Positions 1 through 8,395 of a stretch of 64,000 nt of DNA are shown one piece after another. The stretch lies in assembly GCA_018402445.1 (NCBI GenBank), contig JAGYIT010000016.1:1-64000 (forward strand), written 5' to 3'. Positions within the stretch are counted from its first letter, which is position 1. The number at the start of each line of letters is the position of its first letter. Under the pieces are notes generated by a model that worked only from the letters and a program-made list of their open reading frames with translations, was not told the origin of the DNA and made no database searches. The position numbers and the translations under genes were made by a program. The DNA comes from Akkermansiaceae bacterium. Its GTDB lineage: Bacteria > Verrucomicrobiota > Verrucomicrobiia > Verrucomicrobiales > Akkermansiaceae.

Positions 1-59
1 GCGGCATGGGGGGTTGTGTCTTTTCTTCTTTCTCTCCCGTGCTGTGCGCGCTGGCACAA

Positions 60-166
60 GTGGCAAGTGGCAACTGCATATTAATAAATATGCAGTTACC
101 TGCCAGTTGTCCCCGTCTCTTGTGGCAAGTGGCAATATGCAACTGGCAAAATCAAATTGCCAGTTG
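60..166. repeat. Iteron-like repeat cluster with two perfect palindromes next to replication genes
   Basis: Two identical 14-bp direct repeats (GTGGCAAGTGGCAA) lie at 60-73 and 122-135. A perfect 11-bp inverted repeat with a 4-nt AATA spacer occupies 72-97 (AACTGCATATT arm). A perfect 10-bp inverted repeat (CAACTGGCAA arm, 7-nt spacer) occupies 140-166 and straddles the stop codon of the RepA-like gene at 152. Further TGGCA/TGCCA copies lie between them. Direct repeats plus A+T-rich palindromes beside a RepA-like ATPase and a primase resemble an iteron-type origin or priming site. The palindrome over the stop could instead be a terminator. The repeats are seen; the origin function is inferred. 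Confidence 0.55.
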
Positions 167-1303
167 TGGGTGTTCGGGCTTCATCCGTAGCCATTTGATA
201 GCTTTCCCGCCTTTCGGATTCCGTTCATCGAAACTTTCAACGTCGCCACGCATCGCCTCGGTGATGGCTTCGCGGGCTGTGCGTTCTTTACAGTCACGCA
301 AGCTAATGAGCCGGGCAATCACGTCCTGTTGAGTTGTCGGCTTGTGGCGAACGATCTCCGCAACGTCGCCGGGTTGCACCTTTCGAGACGCTCCGCCCTT
401 GTCCTCCCTCGCGGGCTTGGCTTCGGCAATCATGTCCCCGGCTAGTTCCGTTCCTATCGGTAGCCATGCCGGGCGCTCTGGGTTGTCTGTGCGTTGCAGG
501 AATAGGCGCGGGCAATAGTCCCCTTCGTCGTCTTTCCATCCGGTTGTCTGGCGCTTCGAGACGCTCAACACGGAAAGCCCTTGTGCAGGTGTCGGGCGGA
601 GGGTCAACACGCTTCGCGGAATGTTGGCAACTTCCGCCCCTCCGATTCCTGAATAAGTGTCGTCCGTGTTTTCCCATCCATCCTTGGCCAGCTTCGGGGT
701 GTGGTGGGCGATGAGCGCGCCGCAATCGTGAGCTTGGAGGGTTGGCATTAAGCCCGCCCGCAACCATTCGGAAACGCAAGCCACGATCTCCCCGCCGACA
801 TAGGAAAGAAGCGGGTTGATGATTACAAGGTCGGCGGCTTCCTCGGTGAGCAGTCCGGCAAGGTGTTCATGGAAGCGAAGCCCTACGTTCTCCCGGCTGA
901 ATTCCGTCCTTAGCATCCTGTCGAGCGGCTCCAAGTCTTTTGCGGTGAGCTGTCGCCCGGTGATGGCCTCGCTGTGTTCGAGGAAGCCTTCCCGGCATTG
1001 TCCGATAGTCACGCCATCATCCTCCCCGGAAAAGAGAAGGATTTTCAGCGGGCGGCGTGGGGCTATACCTGCGTAGGGCAAGCCAAGCCCCCAAGCCATA
1101 GCGGCTTGGGTGACGGCAACCGATTTCCCCGCGCCTGCGGTTGAAATGAATGTGACAACGTCCCCGCGCCGCATCCATCCATTGCCAAGCAAAATTGTCT
1201 CGGGCGGAATCTCGGTTGGGTAGTGGTTCACTCCGCGAAGCAATAGCGATTTCTTCGGCGCTTCCCCGGATCGGGCGCGGCCTTCGGTGTCCCCGATTGG
1301 CAC
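152..1303 (-). CDS. RepA-like (AAA_25/RecA-fold) replicative ATPase, possibly 5'-frameshifted
   Basis: RecA-fold ATPase resembling the RepA helicases of mobilizable plasmids and phage satellites, expected to unwind or load at the element's origin. Walker A is STAGAGKS at residues 54-61; a beta-strand DLVIINP at 158-164 sits where Walker B is expected but has Asn163 in place of the usual Asp; HHT at 200-202 fits the post-Walker-B region. The C-terminal 90 residues are charged and helical. The listed start is GTG, but the same frame stays open to about 1402 and reads naturally there (QAKDARAILNSEG), so the real N-terminus probably lies in the frame of the preceding gene, separated by a one-base slip near 1372-1382. 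It is the last gene of the leftward element operon. Confidence 0.7.
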   Translation of the reverse strand: MPIGDTEGRARSGEAPKKSLLLRGVNHYPTEIPPETILLGNGWMRRGDVVTFISTAGAGKSVAVTQAAMAWGLGLPYAGIAPRRPLKILLFSGEDDGVTIGQCREGFLEHSEAITGRQLTAKDLEPLDRMLRTEFSRENVGLRFHEHLAGLLTEEAADLVIINPLLSYVGGEIVACVSEWLRAGLMPTLQAHDCGALIAHHTPKLAKDGWENTDDTYSGIGGAEVANIPRSVLTLRPTPAQGLSVLSVSKRQTTGWKDDEGDYCPRLFLQRTDNPERPAWLPIGTELAGDMIAEAKPAREDKGGASRKVQPGDVAEIVRHKPTTQQDVIARLISLRDCKERTAREAITEAMRGDVESFDERNPKGGKAIKWLRMKPEHPQLAI

Positions 1304-1629
1304 GAAGTCGAGAACGGCGGCTTGCAGGGCTTCGCGGCCTTCGCTGTTGAGGATGGCGCGGGCATCCTTGGCTTGTTCGTGTCGGCTTCCCCGTATAGCT
1401 CAAGCCAGATACGTCCGCATGGCAAGGGGTTTCTCGGTCTGAACCGACAAGCGCAAGCTAAGGCATAGCCAGCAAGCTCCCGCTTGGCAGCTTTCACAAG
1501 CTCGGGGTTCGCTTCCAAGTGTTCGCGGAACGCTTGGCACGCTTCCGCGTTGTCGGCAATTATGCGCCCCCAAGGTTCGTTGACGCCTCGCCCTTCAGTG
1601 CCCTGGGGACAGCCCCAACGTGTATTCAT
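1228..1629 (-). CDS. Element protein of unknown function; probable N-terminal part of the RepA-like ATPase
   Basis: A 133-residue frame starting at the ATG of an ATGA overlap with the 30-codon frame upstream, so translation is probably coupled. Residues 1 to about 85 look like real protein (helical NPELVKAAKRELAGYALACA, then GRIWLELYGEAD). After that the reading turns Pro/Ser/Lys-rich and low-complexity, exactly where the other frame (the RepA-like ATPase) starts to read well. The simplest reading is one missing base near 1372-1382 that split a single protein of about 500 residues. Two genuinely overlapping genes, or -1 ribosomal frameshifting, are alternatives; I see no canonical X XXY YYZ slippery heptamer. 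Confidence 0.5.
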   Translation of the reverse strand: MNTRWGCPQGTEGRGVNEPWGRIIADNAEACQAFREHLEANPELVKAAKRELAGYALACACRFRPRNPLPCGRIWLELYGEADTNKPRMPAPSSTAKAAKPCKPPFSTSCQSGTPKAAPDPGKRRRNRYCFAE

Positions 1630-1718
1630 TTCCCGGCCTTGTGACGCAAGCTTGGTGCCCTCCGGCAAATGGCGTTGCCTTCGTGTCGGTTGAAATGAAG
1701 TCTTTGGGGCTTGTTCAT
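1626..1718 (-). CDS. Small basic 30-residue ORF in an ATGA-coupled chain
   Basis: The start ATG at 1718 overlaps the primase stop (ATGA), and its own TGA overlaps the next gene's ATG (ATGA again), so it bridges two element genes without a gap. The peptide is Arg/His/Lys-rich (MNKPQRLHFNRHEGNA at its N-terminus, RRAPSLRHK near the end). It may be a real small protein or only a translational-coupling bridge. No family is recognised. The exact overlap at both ends is the main support. Confidence 0.4.
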   Translation of the reverse strand: MNKPQRLHFNRHEGNAICRRAPSLRHKAGK

Positions 1719-2749
1719 TGTCCAGCCCTCCAAGTAAGGATTTCCCGCGCGTGTCCTTTGAGGATGGCGGCTACGGTTGCGGTGGCGGCTCGGCCTGCTT
1801 GGTCGCTGTCGAAACAAAGGACAACGCGCTTGCCTGTGAATAGGCTCGCCCATTCCCTTCGCAAGGACGTTCCCGGCGTTGCTACGCAAGCGGCGGTTTC
1901 GGTTTCCATCCCGGCGGCGATGAGTGCGAGGCAATCGCTTTCGCCCTCGGTGACATAAACGGTTTCCTTCTCCCTCGCCCATTCCCAACGCCAAGGCGTT
2001 GTTGCCTTCCCAACTATCCATTGGAAGCGGGGCTTTCGTCCTGGGTGAGGGTTGCGCCATTTCAAGCCCTCGGGGTAGGCATAGCAAAGCCAAGGCTTCG
2101 AGCTATTGCGCGGGCAAGCAAGGCCAAGCCCTGAGCTTCCCCAAGCGGCTACGCGGAGGGTTTCACGGTCAAGGCCAAGGCTTGCGGCGATGTCGTCAAC
2201 AATCTTTTCCTCGCCCCAAAATGCATCGGAGAACGCCAGCCTTGCGGTGTGAACGGTCTCGCGCTCGGCAATGGACAAGGTAAAGGGCGGCTCGGGCGGC
2301 TTGGGTGGCCGTGGCGGGGCTGTGCGCGGCCTTGTGGCGGTTTCTGCGGGCGAGTTGGGCAATGGTATGCCAAGGGCGCTTGCAACGTCCCGCACGGCCT
2401 CGGGGAAGCTCGCGCTTCGGCCTAGCCATTCCGAAACGGCGAAAACGTCCCCGGTGAAGTCACAAGGGAAGCAACCGCAAGTTTCCTGTCGGCTTCCGAA
2501 AACCGCGAAGCTCGGGCTTCGGTCGTCATGCGCCGGGCAACGTCCCACAAGGCGGTTGCCTTGCTTGCGAAGTTCCACGCCACGGGCGGCGAGGTAATCG
2601 GCAAGCCTTGGCCTCAAGCTGTTGAGAAATTCCGGCGAAAACGGCTCTTGCAAACGACCGCTTAAAACAATACGTTGCGTCTGTTTCTTCGTGATCGGGG
2701 CGGCGGTTTGCTTGCTGGCGGCCGCCGCCTTTTCGTGGGTTGCGCTCAT
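1715..2749 (-). CDS. DNA primase-like protein with CHC2 zinc finger and Toprim domain
   Basis: A 344-residue primase of the mobile-element type. The CHC2-like zinc ribbon runs from Cys71-Pro-Ala-His74 to Cys91/Cys93 and Cys96 and is followed by the usual GDVFAV segment. The Toprim core near the C-terminus has Glu268 in VTEGESD and the DSD triad at 314-316. It lacks the RNA polymerase domain and helicase-binding tail of a full DnaG, as is common for satellite and plasmid primases of the P4/RepB' type. It should make primers for element replication together with the adjacent RepA-like ATPase. The ATG start and the ATGA overlap downstream fit a leftward operon. Confidence 0.78.
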   Translation of the reverse strand: MSATHEKAAAASKQTAAPITKKQTQRIVLSGRLQEPFSPEFLNSLRPRLADYLAARGVELRKQGNRLVGRCPAHDDRSPSFAVFGSRQETCGCFPCDFTGDVFAVSEWLGRSASFPEAVRDVASALGIPLPNSPAETATRPRTAPPRPPKPPEPPFTLSIAERETVHTARLAFSDAFWGEEKIVDDIAASLGLDRETLRVAAWGSSGLGLACPRNSSKPWLCYAYPEGLKWRNPHPGRKPRFQWIVGKATTPWRWEWAREKETVYVTEGESDCLALIAAGMETETAACVATPGTSLRREWASLFTGKRVVLCFDSDQAGRAATATVAAILKGHAREILTWRAGQ

Positions 2750-2817
2750 TGTGGCAGTTCCGACGGTGCGGTCTCATGTTAGCTTTGCGGTGCGCAAAAT
2801 TTCGATCAATGATACTT

Positions 2818-3057
2818 TCACCCCATTCGGCGCAAAATGGCATTGCCCAAAATTGAGTCCAATTTTTGAGCGGCGTTTTCAAACAAATCATACACTTCGG
2901 AAAATGTCGGCGTGCTTGATAGGTCGCTCATAACGTCTGCGATTATTGCGTTTATGACAACGGCAACCGGGGAATCCGTGTTTCTTACTCTGGCAAAAAA
3001 TCGCGCCATGATAAGTGACTCTTCCGAGGTTGGTTCCTCACCCTCCAAAGCTAGCAT
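2818..3057 (-). CDS. Hypothetical 79-residue element protein
   Basis: Not recognised. It has an acidic N-terminus (LEGEEPTSEES), a helical centre with a hydrophobic patch (PVAVVINAIIADVM), and an amphipathic C-terminal helix (YDLFENAAQKLDSILGNAI). ATG start; same strand and spacing as its neighbours, 68 nt before the primase start. Composition is consistent with coding, and its place between the excisionase-like gene and the primase suggests a small regulatory or copy-control protein, but nothing in the sequence shows that directly. Confidence 0.45.
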   Translation of the reverse strand: MLALEGEEPTSEESLIMARFFARVRNTDSPVAVVINAIIADVMSDLSSTPTFSEVYDLFENAAQKLDSILGNAILRRMG

Positions 3058-3130
3058 GGTGAGGGGAGACTAAAGGCGCGGTTGCTTCCACTTACTCCAC
3101 TTGCTTCATCACGGCGGCGGCGGGAGGTGG

Positions 3131-3361
3131 TCACTGTGCGGCTCCCGGTTGAAGTTCGCGCCGTTCGCAATCGGCAAGGTAGGCTTCCACGCTGGCGACG
3201 TTGAAAAGTCGCTTCCCGTATTTTGCGCCCTCGGCTCTAAGAGCAATCGAGCGGATTGCGCCAGCTTTTCTCAAATTGAAAAGCGGCGTGTGAGTTATGC
3301 CATATTTCCGCGTGATGAATTTTTCATCCGCCCATTCTGGTGGTGGTGACGTTTTGGTCAT
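3131..3361 (-). CDS. Excisionase-like winged-helix DNA-binding protein
   Basis: A 76-residue protein with the layout of MerR/AlpA/Xis-type small binders: an N-terminal recognition segment (EKFITRKYGITHTPLFNLRK), then a basic strand-turn (AKYGKRLFNVASVEAYL) typical of the wing and of the 'R.Y...SVEAYL' end of helix_turn_helix_17-like proteins. In integrated elements such proteins act as directionality factors or transcriptional regulators. It lies three genes from the integrase, on the same strand. The fold assignment comes from sequence pattern only. Confidence 0.6.
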   Translation of the reverse strand: MTKTSPPPEWADEKFITRKYGITHTPLFNLRKAGAIRSIALRAEGAKYGKRLFNVASVEAYLADCERRELQPGAAQ

Positions 3362-3464
3362 GCCGTCACCAAAGCAAACCGGCTTTCACGGTTTTTGCTT
3401 CCGCTCGCTTGCTTGCGGCGGTTTCGCGGTTGCTTCCGGCGGGGTGCTGCGGTGCTTGCGGCGG

Positions 3465-4025
3465 CTATCGTTTTGCTTGTGGCGGCTTCCGCTTTGCTTG
3501 TGGCGTTTTTGTTGGCTCCGCAACCTGTCCAAGGGATTTTTTCGCGGCGGCTCCTTTTTTTGCTCTGGCGACGTTGGCGGCTTTCCTGTCGGCGGCTAGG
3601 TAACGCTTGAACCCAAGGAAAGTTGCCTCGGCATTGGCCGGGGGAAGATCGCCTTGCCTGTCGCGCTCCAGCGTTTGAGCAACAACGGTTTCCAGTTCAT
3701 CGCCTGCCAAGTTGTGATGGAAGGCGATATTGCGGCGGAGGTAATCGCGGAATTTTTTTGCCCTATCCTCGGGCTTGGAGTTCGGCATTGCCGCCCGCAA
3801 TAGCTTTTCCGTGGTGTAGGGTTCCAGCCCTTCGAGCGGTGCAAGTTCGGATGTGGTGCGTTGCGCGTATTCATCGCAATCCGCGGCAACCTGCGCGGCC
3901 TCGGCAAGGGCTTTTCCACAAGCCTTCCACAGGTCGAGGGCGCGGGTTGCTGTCGCGGCTGGCGTGTCTCCTGTTCGGGACATTGTGGCGGCTATGGTGG
4001 CGAGTTCGTAATGGGTAGGATTCAT
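3465..4025 (-). CDS. Hypothetical element protein with basic, repeat-rich C-terminus
   Basis: A 186-residue protein, not recognised. Its ATG overlaps the integrase stop (ATGA at 4022-4025), so it is probably translationally coupled to the integrase. Residues 1-150 are helical and acidic to neutral. The last 35 residues are Lys/Ala-rich and end in tandem QAKRKPPQAKR-type repeats, matching imperfect direct DNA repeats (GCTTGTGGCG motif on the + strand) around 3474-3505. The basic tail suggests nucleic-acid binding. It could be an integrase accessory factor, though this is only a positional inference. Confidence 0.5.
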   Translation of the reverse strand: MNPTHYELATIAATMSRTGDTPAATATRALDLWKACGKALAEAAQVAADCDEYAQRTTSELAPLEGLEPYTTEKLLRAAMPNSKPEDRAKKFRDYLRRNIAFHHNLAGDELETVVAQTLERDRQGDLPPANAEATFLGFKRYLAADRKAANVARAKKGAAAKKSLGQVAEPTKTPQAKRKPPQAKR

Positions 4026-5290
4026 GGTTTCGATTTTTTCGGGTTCAGGCTCGGCAACTTGTCGATTGCATCGCGGAGGGCGGTTTCGTCGGCGTGTGAA
4101 TAGATGGCGTGTGAATCCCGCGTTGTGTGTCCGGTCAACGCCATCCTGTCCTCTTCACTCACTCCGCAACCGCGAAGCCAAGTTGTGAACGTGTGGCGTA
4201 GGGAATGGAAACCGCGTTCCCATGTGATGCGGCCTTTCGTTGCCTCACCTTCCTTCACGATGCGGGAGGGCTTGCCGCGATCTACTCCGGCCTTGGCCAT
4301 GATTTTCGCAAATGCCTGAGAGAGTCCGGCGCGGTCGCCCACTTTAAGCGTTGCGAGTGATGGGAAAACCGGGGAGGTGGGGCTGTCCTCGGCAACCGGG
4401 GCGGCAAGCAGATAGGCAAGCAAGTCCTCTTGAATCGGAATCCGCACCTCGCGCTTTTTCCGTGCGGTCTTGGATGGAATGAGCGTGATTCGTTTCGCTT
4501 CGAGGTCAACCGCTTCCCATGACAGGCGGGAGGCATCCCCTAGGCGTAATCCGGTGTATGCGGCCACAAGGACAAGCCCGCGCCATTCCTCGCTTGGGGC
4601 GGCAATTATGAGCTTGGAGACTTCCTCCCCGGTGAATGGCCTCCGCTCTTGGCTGTCGCTTGTGTCGATGGCTTCGAGAGAGGCGAAAGGGTTGAATGAA
4701 ACCAGTCCTTCACGGATGGCGGCGCGGTAGATGGCTCCCGCGTCTTTCGTGTAGCTAAGAACGGTTTTCCCCGCCCGCCCGCCGTCCTGGAGATGCTCCC
4801 GCCATTGCCTAGCTTCCTGCGATGTGAGGGCTTCGAGGGGTCGCTTGCTGCGAGTGCCTAGCCATTCAAGCAACGCGTCCCTGTGGCTCTTGTAGCGTGC
4901 CATCGTTGCCTTGCTCGATTTGTCCCGCTCTTTCCTGCGTATCCATTCCTCGCACCACGTTTCGAGGGTGTAGGATTGCAACTCTTCCCCCGTGGCGAGG
5001 GCGAGCAACTTGGAAATGTATTTCCGTGCGGTCGGCGCGGTGAACGTCTCCCGCTCAATTTCGGCGACGGCCTCGGCAAGCAGGAATTTCGCCCGCATCG
5101 CCCTATCACTCCCGGCAACCATGACGGCCTTGTGGGTGCGCTCCTGTTCGTCGGCGAATTGCTGGGCGAGTTTTTTATTCGTGAATCCGGTGGATTTTCT
5201 CACCTTCGTGATTTCCCCGGTTTCGGTGTTGGTGACGTAAAACTGGCATTGCCACTTTTTTGATTTCGGTCGTTTGTAGATGCTGGCCAT
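4022..5290 (-). CDS. Tyrosine recombinase/integrase of the integrated element
   Basis: Site-specific recombinase of 422 residues. Residues 1-50 form an arm-type binding region (SIYKRPKSKKWQCQFYV, as in phage-like integrases), about 105-200 the core-binding SAM-like domain, and 220-410 the catalytic domain. Catalytic residues visible are Arg249 (TGLRLGD), Lys274, His362 and Arg365 (HSLRHTF), His388 (LTGHT) and the nucleophile Tyr397 (AIYSHAD). The gene starts 138 nt from a tRNA 3' fragment, the usual arrangement of an integrase at its own attachment site. ATG start. It is the first gene of the leftward element gene set. Confidence 0.9.
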   Translation of the reverse strand: MASIYKRPKSKKWQCQFYVTNTETGEITKVRKSTGFTNKKLAQQFADEQERTHKAVMVAGSDRAMRAKFLLAEAVAEIERETFTAPTARKYISKLLALATGEELQSYTLETWCEEWIRRKERDKSSKATMARYKSHRDALLEWLGTRSKRPLEALTSQEARQWREHLQDGGRAGKTVLSYTKDAGAIYRAAIREGLVSFNPFASLEAIDTSDSQERRPFTGEEVSKLIIAAPSEEWRGLVLVAAYTGLRLGDASRLSWEAVDLEAKRITLIPSKTARKKREVRIPIQEDLLAYLLAAPVAEDSPTSPVFPSLATLKVGDRAGLSQAFAKIMAKAGVDRGKPSRIVKEGEATKGRITWERGFHSLRHTFTTWLRGCGVSEEDRMALTGHTTRDSHAIYSHADETALRDAIDKLPSLNPKKSKP

Positions 5291-5427
5291 GGTGGGAAAT
5301 AGGGTTCGAATCCGTGTCTGGTGTGCTTAGAGTGTGTCCTATTTTTGCCAATCCGTCAAGTTTTTACTGTTTCTAATCTCTTATTTTATCAGCTTTACCT
5401 TGTTCCATAAAGGGGCGAAGCAATTTC

Positions 5428-5453
5428 AGCGGTTCGAATCCGCTACGCTCCAC
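5428..5453 (+). other. tRNA 3'-end fragment, probable attachment site (att) of the element
   Basis: AGCGG-TTCGAAT-CCGCT at 5428-5444 is a perfect T-arm (5-bp stem, 7-nt loop), followed by a 7-nt acceptor strand ACGCTCC and discriminator A. No D-arm, anticodon arm or 5' acceptor (expected GGAGCGT) precedes it, so this is only the 3' end of a tRNA. Together with the adjacent integrase it marks the right boundary of an element inserted at a tRNA 3' end; the intact tRNA should lie beyond the left edge of the window on the + strand. A second, poorer T-arm-like string (GGGTTCGAATCC) lies at 5302-5313. Confidence 0.7.
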
Positions 5454-5770
5454 TTCCTTTATTCATAAATCAGAGCACGTCGTACCTTTCGCGGGGACGC
5501 AGGACGAGGCGGCGGGGAAAGAATTTCACGGGCTGCGATTACGTGTAGCGCGAGACGTGGTTCAGGTGGATGCGCTCCCAAGTGCCTGGAGGGGCTGTCG
5601 AGGGTGTATTGTAGCTGGCAATTGACTCTGAAATTCATGGGCGCGTAACTCCTCCCTTCACACATCAAAGCAGGCTCCGCTCCATTGTGCCAGCTTGTTG
5701 GCTGCGGATATCGGATTCCCTCTTTAAAGGATCGGCCTTGAGACTCGCGTTGCCGCCCCTATGATTCGCC
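5454..5770. other. Gene-free stretch right of the att site
   Basis: No convincing gene. On the minus strand, 5466-5525 reads as the C-terminal end of a basic protein (FFPRRLVLRPRERYDVL then stop) with a stop codon not far upstream, so it may be the tail of a decayed gene; the family is not recognised. No promoter or RNA structure stands out before the DUF255 gene. Confidence 0.35.
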
Positions 5771-7780
5771 ATGCCGAACGCGCTCGCCACGGAAACCTCC
5801 CCTTACCTGCTTCAACATGCAGAGAACCCCGTCGATTGGTTGCCGTGGGGCGAGGAAGCTTTCGCAAAGGCGAAGCGGGAGGACAAGCTGGTGTTCCTTT
5901 CCATCGGATACTCCACCTGCCATTGGTGCCATGTGATGGAGCGGGAGTCGTTCGAAAACGAGGCCATCGCTGCCGTGATGAACCGGCATTTCGTGAACAT
6001 CAAAGTGGACCGCGAGGAACGCCCGGACATCGACGCGACCTACATGGCCTTCGTGCAGGCGACCAGCGGCCAAGGCGGATGGCCCCTGAGTGTTTGGCTC
6101 ACACCCGATGCGTTGCCTGTCGTGGGCGGCACCTATTTCCCGCCGGAGGACAAGTTCGGTCGGCCGGGTTTCCCAAACATCTGCGAACAGCTCGGCGAAG
6201 CTTTCAAGAACGACAGGGACAGGGTGCTCGGCAGCGCGGCGCGCGTCATGGAGCATCTGCGGAAAGAGGCCGCCTTGCAAACCGCCTTGCGCGGGCTGCC
6301 CGCGGAAACCGTGTTCGGCGATTACCTCGACACCTGCGAAAGCCTGTCCGATCCGCATCATGGCGGGTTCGGCAACGCGCCGAAATTCCCCCGCCCCACC
6401 CTCATGATCACGCTCATGCAGCTCCACGAGCGCTTCCCTGCGGAATCCGACGAGCGGGGCATGGCATGGGAGATGGCAGAGAACACGCTGCGCGCGATCG
6501 CGCGGGGCGGCATCTACGATCAGCTCGGCGGAGGTTTTCACCGCTACTCAGTGGACGCCTACTGGCACGTCCCACACTACGAGAAAATGCTCTATGATCA
6601 GGCTCAGCTCGCGCTCGCCTACATCGGGGCATGGCAGATCTCGCAGGATGAACTTTTCCGGAAAACGGCGGAGTCCACCCTCGATTACGTGATCTCCGAA
6701 ATGCGCGATCCCGGCGGTGCCTTCCATTCCGCCGAGGACGCGGACAGCCACCGCCAATTCGGTGACGCCCACAAACACGAGGGCGCGTTCTGGACATGGA
6801 CGGCGGAGGAAATCTCCTTGCTGTTAGATCCCATGCCCGCCGCGATTTTCTCAATGGCCTATGGAATCGAGGAGGCAGGGAACGCCCGCCCGGAAAGTGA
6901 TCCGCACGGCGATCTCGAAGGACAGAACACGCTCTTTCGCGCCCTAGGAAACGACAAGCTCGCCGAGGCGTTCGGCCTTCCGGAAATGGAAATCGAAAAC
7001 TCGCTCGCGGAGTCCAGCGCCAAGCTTCTCACACACCGCGCAACCCGCCCGAAGCCGCACCGCGACGACAAGATCATCACCGCTTGGAACGGCCTGATGA
7101 TCTCCGCCCTCGCCCAAGCTGCCGCCTCTTTCACATCGGAAAAATACCTCAACGCAGCGACCACCGCCGCCCGCTTCATCCGCGAAAACCTCTGGGACGA
7201 CACCACCCTCCACCGCTGCTATCGCGGCAAGCGCGGCAGCGCGAAAGCCTTTCCCGCCGATTATGCGTTCCTCATCGCGGGTCTCATCGACCTCCACGCC
7301 GCGGATCCCTCCGGTGGATGGCTGGATTGGGCGGTGGAGCTCCAGTCCGTGATGGATCGTGAGACATGGAGCGAGGAAAAGATCGGCTACGTGATGTCCT
7401 CGGAAATGAACGGCGAGACGCTCCTGACCATCCGCGAGGATTACGACGGAGCCGAGCCCTCGCCGAACCACGTTGCCGCCCTCAATCTCCTCAAGCTCGC
7501 CGCGCTCAACGATACCGAGGCTTTCGCGAAACGTGCCGAGTCCCTACTCCGCGCCGGTGCGGGAACTCTTGCGAAACAGGTCTTCGCCGCACCCGTCCTC
7601 CTCGCCGCCCACGATCTCAATGATCGCGGCGTGCAGCATTTCAAAATCCCCGCAACAGCCTACCCGGAAACCCTCGCCCGCCTCACCGCCACGCATCGCC
7701 CGCGCGCCGTTTTCACCCCGCACGATGGCGACGGGATCCTCCTCTGCGAGGGAATGACCTGCCACCTTTTCGCGGACTGA
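5771..7780 (+). CDS. Thioredoxin domain-containing protein, DUF255/SSP411 (YyaL) family
   Basis: A 669-residue protein of the YyaL/spermatogenesis-associated protein 20 family, the normal length. Residues 1-165 hold the DUF255 thioredoxin-like domain, with the opening [21 protein letters not shown], the redox motif Cys50-His-Trp-Cys53 (STCHWCHVM), and the [12 protein letters not shown] segment. The rest is an (alpha/alpha)6-barrel of N-acyl-glucosamine epimerase type ([19 protein letters not shown]). The physiological reaction of the family is not established. ATG start at 5771, just after an overlapping out-of-frame ATG at 5761. It stands alone upstream of the exonuclease gene. Confidence 0.9.
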   Translation: MPNALATETSPYLLQHAENPVDWLPWGEEAFAKAKREDKLVFLSIGYSTCHWCHVMERESFENEAIAAVMNRHFVNIKVDREERPDIDATYMAFVQATSGQGGWPLSVWLTPDALPVVGGTYFPPEDKFGRPGFPNICEQLGEAFKNDRDRVLGSAARVMEHLRKEAALQTALRGLPAETVFGDYLDTCESLSDPHHGGFGNAPKFPRPTLMITLMQLHERFPAESDERGMAWEMAENTLRAIARGGIYDQLGGGFHRYSVDAYWHVPHYEKMLYDQAQLALAYIGAWQISQDELFRKTAESTLDYVISEMRDPGGAFHSAEDADSHRQFGDAHKHEGAFWTWTAEEISLLLDPMPAAIFSMAYGIEEAGNARPESDPHGDLEGQNTLFRALGNDKLAEAFGLPEMEIENSLAESSAKLLTHRATRPKPHRDDKIITAWNGLMISALAQAAASFTSEKYLNAATTAARFIRENLWDDTTLHRCYRGKRGSAKAFPADYAFLIAGLIDLHAADPSGGWLDWAVELQSVMDRETWSEEKIGYVMSSEMNGETLLTIREDYDGAEPSPNHVAALNLLKLAALNDTEAFAKRAESLLRAGAGTLAKQVFAAPVLLAAHDLNDRGVQHFKIPATAYPETLARLTATHRPRAVFTPHDGDGILLCEGMTCHLFAD

Positions 7781-7827
7781 AATTTTTCGGGGTTGGACGT
7801 TCCCGCCCCGCCGTTCACACTCCGCCC

Positions 7828-8382
7828 GTGAGCGGAAAAAACATCGTCTATTTTGACCTAGAGACACAGCGCAGCCTGAGCGACGTCAGCAACAACAAAT
7901 CCAAGCTCTGCGTGTCCATCGCCGTCACCTACTCCACCGCCACCGACGAATACGTCATTTACGCGGAGAAGGACATGGACGCCCTCACCGAGCAGCTCCT
8001 CAAGGCGGATCTCGTGGTCGGCTGGAACCACGTCGGCTTCGACTACCCCGTCCTCCAAGCATACGTGCTGCCCAACCTTGAGGAGCAGACCATGAACCTC
8101 GACATGATGCTCGACGTGAAGGAACGCATGGGCCGTTTCCTGAAACTCGACAACGTCGCCTCCACATCACTCGGCACCGGGAAATCCGCCGACGGCCTCG
8201 ACGCGATCCGCTGGTGGCAGGAGCACAAGAAAACACGCGAGTTCGAGCCGCTGCGCAGGATCGCCGAATACTGCGCCTACGACGTGAAGGTCACCCGCTT
8301 CGTCCACGAATACGGCATCAAACACGGTTTCATCAAATACGAGGACGCCGGCAGGATCATCGAGCTGCCGGTGGAATGGTGA
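7828..8382 (+). CDS. RNase H-fold 3'-5' exonuclease-like protein (DEDDy)
   Basis: A 184-residue ribonuclease H-like protein. Exo I is Asp10 and Glu12 (YFDLET), Exo II is Asn67...Asp72 (WNHVGFDYPVL), and Exo III is Tyr148-x3-Asp152 (EYCAYD), so the full DEDDy set is present. It resembles the standalone YprB-like exonuclease domain, of which only the catalytic module is encoded here. GTG start (GTGAGCGGAAAA), since no ATG precedes the conserved first strand. It follows the DUF255 gene after 47 nt and may be cotranscribed. Substrate unknown; DNA or RNA trimming is the likely role. Confidence 0.8.
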   Translation: MSGKNIVYFDLETQRSLSDVSNNKSKLCVSIAVTYSTATDEYVIYAEKDMDALTEQLLKADLVVGWNHVGFDYPVLQAYVLPNLEEQTMNLDMMLDVKERMGRFLKLDNVASTSLGTGKSADGLDAIRWWQEHKKTREFEPLRRIAEYCAYDVKVTRFVHEYGIKHGFIKYEDAGRIIELPVEW

Positions 8383-8395
8383 AGCGGATGTTTTC

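Noticed and set aside
5302..5330. GGGTTCGAATCC string as part of a second tRNA
   Set aside because: Only a T-loop-like string with an imperfect stem and no acceptor or anticodon arm; kept only as a possible recombination-site motif.
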